Assembly (NCBI GenBank): GCA_002504845.1
Contig: DATW01000051.1
Coordinates: forward strand, 1-7,499
Direction of reading: 5' to 3'
From: Euryarchaeota archaeon UBA250
GTDB lineage: Archaea; Thermoplasmatota; Poseidoniia; Poseidoniales; Thalassarchaeaceae
DNA length: 7,499 bases
Positions 5,946 through 7,499 of the stretch are shown in pieces. Numbering within the stretch: position 1 is the stretch's first letter; every line of letters begins with the position of its first letter. The notes beneath the pieces are model-generated. The model searched no databases, had not been told where the DNA came from, and saw only the letters and a program-made list of their open reading frames with translations. The position numbers and the translations under genes are program-made.

Positions 5946-7355
5946 CTACGACTCCTTGATGGCGGTGTTCAAGGCAGTCATCATCTTCTTCCCGTCACCA
6001 AAGAGCATCATGGTCTTGTCCATGTAGAATAGATCGTTATCCACTCCAGCATAACCAACGGAGAGGCTCCTCTTGATTATTACAACGGATCTAGCATTAT
6101 CTGCATCGATTATAGGCATTCCAGCAAGTGGGCCCTCGCCCGATCTAGCAACCGGGTTGCATGTATCGTTGGCGCCTATCACTATCGCAGCATCTGCCTC
6201 AGGTAGCTCAGGGTTTATCTCATCCATCTCGATTAGCTGCTCATAAGGCACATTAGCCTCTGCCAAAAGGACGTTCATGTGACCCGGCATTCTCCCTGCA
6301 ACAGGGTGTATTGCATATTTCACCTCAGTCCCGTACTTCTCTTCCAAGAGGTCTGCAAACTCCTTCACCTGGTGTTGGCATTGGCTTACGGCCATCCCAT
6401 ACCCTGGCACTATAATCACCTTCTGAGCACCATCTAGAATCATAGCAACCTCATCAGGATCACTGCCCACTTTGGTCCTAGTTACAGACTCTTTCTCAGT
6501 GCCCCCGAAGGACTTGAACAGTACGTCGATTAGTCTCCGATTCATGGCCTTGCACATTATGAATGTGAGAATTAAGCCGCTTGCACCGACTAGTGAACCT
6601 GCTATGATAAGCACGGAGTTGGAAATTATGAATCCTGTAAAGGCCGCAGCAATCCCAGATAGTGAATTTAGCAGACTGACTACGACAGGCATATCGGCGC
6701 CGCCGATTGGTAGGACCAGGATCACTCCGATTACGCATGAAAGGGCAATCAACAGCCACACTAATTCGAGATCTGATGGTGTTTGTATTGTCATCAGGAT
6801 CAATACAAAGGCAGCAACAACTGACAATGCTTTGATTGGATTCAACCAGGAAGGGCCCCAGGTAGGCGTTTTCCTCCATTTTCCAAATATCATGAATCCT
6901 CCCTTCAACTTGGCGTAGGCGACCAGTGAGCCCGTGAGTGTCATCCACCCAACAAGAGCAGAGAGCCCGATGGCTACCCATGCAACATGCAACTCCAATC
7001 CCTCTGGGATATTTCCTGATTCGATCGCAGCATAGGCCTCGGCAAGAGCGACGAGCGCACTGGCGGCGCCTCCGAATCCGTTGAAGAGAGCGACTAACTC
7101 GGGCATGCCGGTCATCTCCACCCGTACAGCCAGCCATGCGCCGATGAGTGCTCCGATAGCGATTCCAGCTACTATGAGCATCGGATTGTTGACCAGATCC
7201 GTCTCAAGTAGGACGGTTACAACAGCGGTCAGCATCCCGAGTGCCCCTAGCTGGTTACCGCGGGGAGCGGTTCGAGGATGGCCTAGCATCTTCAAACCGA
7301 ATATGAAGAAAGACGCTGAAAGGAGGTATCCTATCTGATACCACTGTGAATCCAT
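5946..7355 (-). CDS. pntB: NAD(P) transhydrogenase subunit beta
   Basis: PntB supplies membrane helices (domain II) and the NADP(H)-binding domain III of the enzyme that reduces NADP+ with NADH, driven by inward proton flow. The 469 residues compare with 462 in E. coli, and similarity runs end to end. Domain II (about 1-285) shows HPRTAPRGNQLGALGM (26-41), VEMTGMPELVALFNGFGG (79-96) and GGADMPVVVSLLNSLSG (218-234). Domain III (about 290-469) shows the nucleotide-binding PGYGMAVSQ (317-325), HPVAGRMPGHMNVLLAEA (350-367), VIGANDTCNPVA (392-403) and KRSLSVGYAGVDN (428-440). The proton-path His 91 of E. coli PntB corresponds to Asn 92 here, a change also known in other three-subunit-type transhydrogenases, so the enzyme need not be inactive. 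The ATG follows the stop of the upstream pntAb end with no gap, preceded by GGGGGTGA, which indicates an operon. Alpha subunits are otherwise outside the window. Confidence 0.97.
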   Translation of the reverse strand: MDSQWYQIGYLLSASFFIFGLKMLGHPRTAPRGNQLGALGMLTAVVTVLLETDLVNNPMLIVAGIAIGALIGAWLAVRVEMTGMPELVALFNGFGGAASALVALAEAYAAIESGNIPEGLELHVAWVAIGLSALVGWMTLTGSLVAYAKLKGGFMIFGKWRKTPTWGPSWLNPIKALSVVAAFVLILMTIQTPSDLELVWLLIALSCVIGVILVLPIGGADMPVVVSLLNSLSGIAAAFTGFIISNSVLIIAGSLVGASGLILTFIMCKAMNRRLIDVLFKSFGGTEKESVTRTKVGSDPDEVAMILDGAQKVIIVPGYGMAVSQCQHQVKEFADLLEEKYGTEVKYAIHPVAGRMPGHMNVLLAEANVPYEQLIEMDEINPELPEADAAIVIGANDTCNPVARSGEGPLAGMPIIDADNARSVVIIKRSLSVGYAGVDNDLFYMDKTMMLFGDGKKMMTALNTAIKES

Positions 7356-7499
7356 CTAGTCACCCCCTCTTTTCCTTCTTCCTGCAATCATCTGCAGCAT
7401 CCTATTGGTGACCGCAAATCCGCCGACCACATTTATCGTTGCAAGAATGAGTGCGAAGAAAGCAATGACTCCAGAAATTTCTGTATGGCCCGCATCGTA
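7356..7499 (-). CDS. pntAB: NAD(P) transhydrogenase subunit alpha 2 (PntAb), C-terminal end only
   Basis: Forty-seven codons and a TAG stop enter from the right edge. The sequence has a hydrophobic helix (VIAFFALILATINVVGGFAV, residues 11-30 of the visible part), then TNRMLQMIAGRRKRGGD. NVxGGFxVTxRML directly before pntB is typical of the C-terminal membrane helix of the alpha chain or of the separate short alpha-2 subunit (about 100 residues) found in three-subunit transhydrogenases. Whether this is a separate alpha-2 or the end of a full-length alpha chain cannot be decided here; I favour alpha-2 because the PntB carries Asn in place of the channel His, as in three-subunit enzymes. Its stop codon is directly adjacent to the pntB ATG. 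Confidence 0.85.
   Translation of the reverse strand, partial: YDAGHTEISGVIAFFALILATINVVGGFAVTNRMLQMIAGRRKRGGD
7360..7367 (-). promoter_or_regulatory. ribosome binding site of pntB
   Basis: GGGGGTGA on the minus strand lies 4 bases before the pntB ATG, within the last codons of the upstream subunit. It is a strong archaeal-type Shine-Dalgarno sequence and supports translational coupling. Confidence 0.6.

Noticed and set aside
5568..6032. Plus-strand open frame of 154 codons opposite the CxCH protein and pntB end
   Set aside because: It is antisense to two well-supported genes, lacks a ribosome binding site and resembles no family.
6496..7137. Long open frame of 213 codons on the minus strand inside pntB
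   Set aside because: It lies in another frame of the unmistakable pntB gene and is full of Arg, Cys and Ser with no recognisable domain.
1..7499. tRNA genes, CRISPR arrays, insertion sequences or phage genes
   Set aside because: Reading both strands showed no tRNA-like cloverleaf, regularly spaced repeats, transposase motifs or terminal repeats, and the genes fill all but about 240 bases.

Overview
The window looks like archaeal chromosome, most plausibly from an uncultivated euryarchaeon such as the marine Poseidoniales/Thermoplasmatota (inference, not proven). The argument rests on an archaeal tRNA-splicing endonuclease, GGGGGTGA/GAGGG-type ribosome binding sites, heavy use of AGG/AGA arginine codons, and secreted or membrane-anchored proteins next to a TatC. 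The gene set would suit an aerobic heterotroph that feeds on protein. I see no mobile element, CRISPR array, phage gene or RNA gene.

Layout: (1) bases 1-1022, minus strand: a PfkB-family sugar kinase of the RfaE/HldE type, cut by the left edge. (2) 1023-1175: a 153-base divergent intergenic region with a small perfect inverted repeat and a pair of 13-base near-repeats. (3) 1176-2063, plus strand: endA, a two-module (alpha-prime type) tRNA-intron endonuclease. (4) 2067-4091, minus strand: an M6-type secreted metalloprotease with a C-terminal membrane anchor, converging on endA with only 3 bases between stop codons. (5) 4137-4880, minus: tatC. (6) 4892-5917, minus: a membrane protein with a signal peptide, a Cys-x-Cys-His motif and a reeler-like domain. 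(7) 5946-7355, minus: pntB, the beta subunit of proton-translocating NAD(P) transhydrogenase. (8) 7356-7499, minus: the C-terminal end of the short alpha-2 (PntAb) subunit, cut by the right edge.

Genes 8 to 5 are tightly packed on one strand (0, 28 and 11 bases between them, each start with a ribosome binding site) and look like one operon read from right to left; the protease follows after 45 bases and may belong to it. PntAb and PntB form the membrane and NADP-binding parts of the transhydrogenase, which uses the proton gradient to reduce NADP+ with NADH. TatC exports folded proteins, and the protein between them carries a short cysteine/histidine motif on the outer face. The operon therefore mixes energy metabolism with export, and that mix is the most unusual feature of the window.

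The most useful second-look items are the uncharacterised CxCH membrane protein between pntB and tatC, the altered ATP-site motifs of the PfkB kinase, and the palindrome and repeats in the divergent promoter region. I did not find convincing evidence of a wholly new defence or mobile system.
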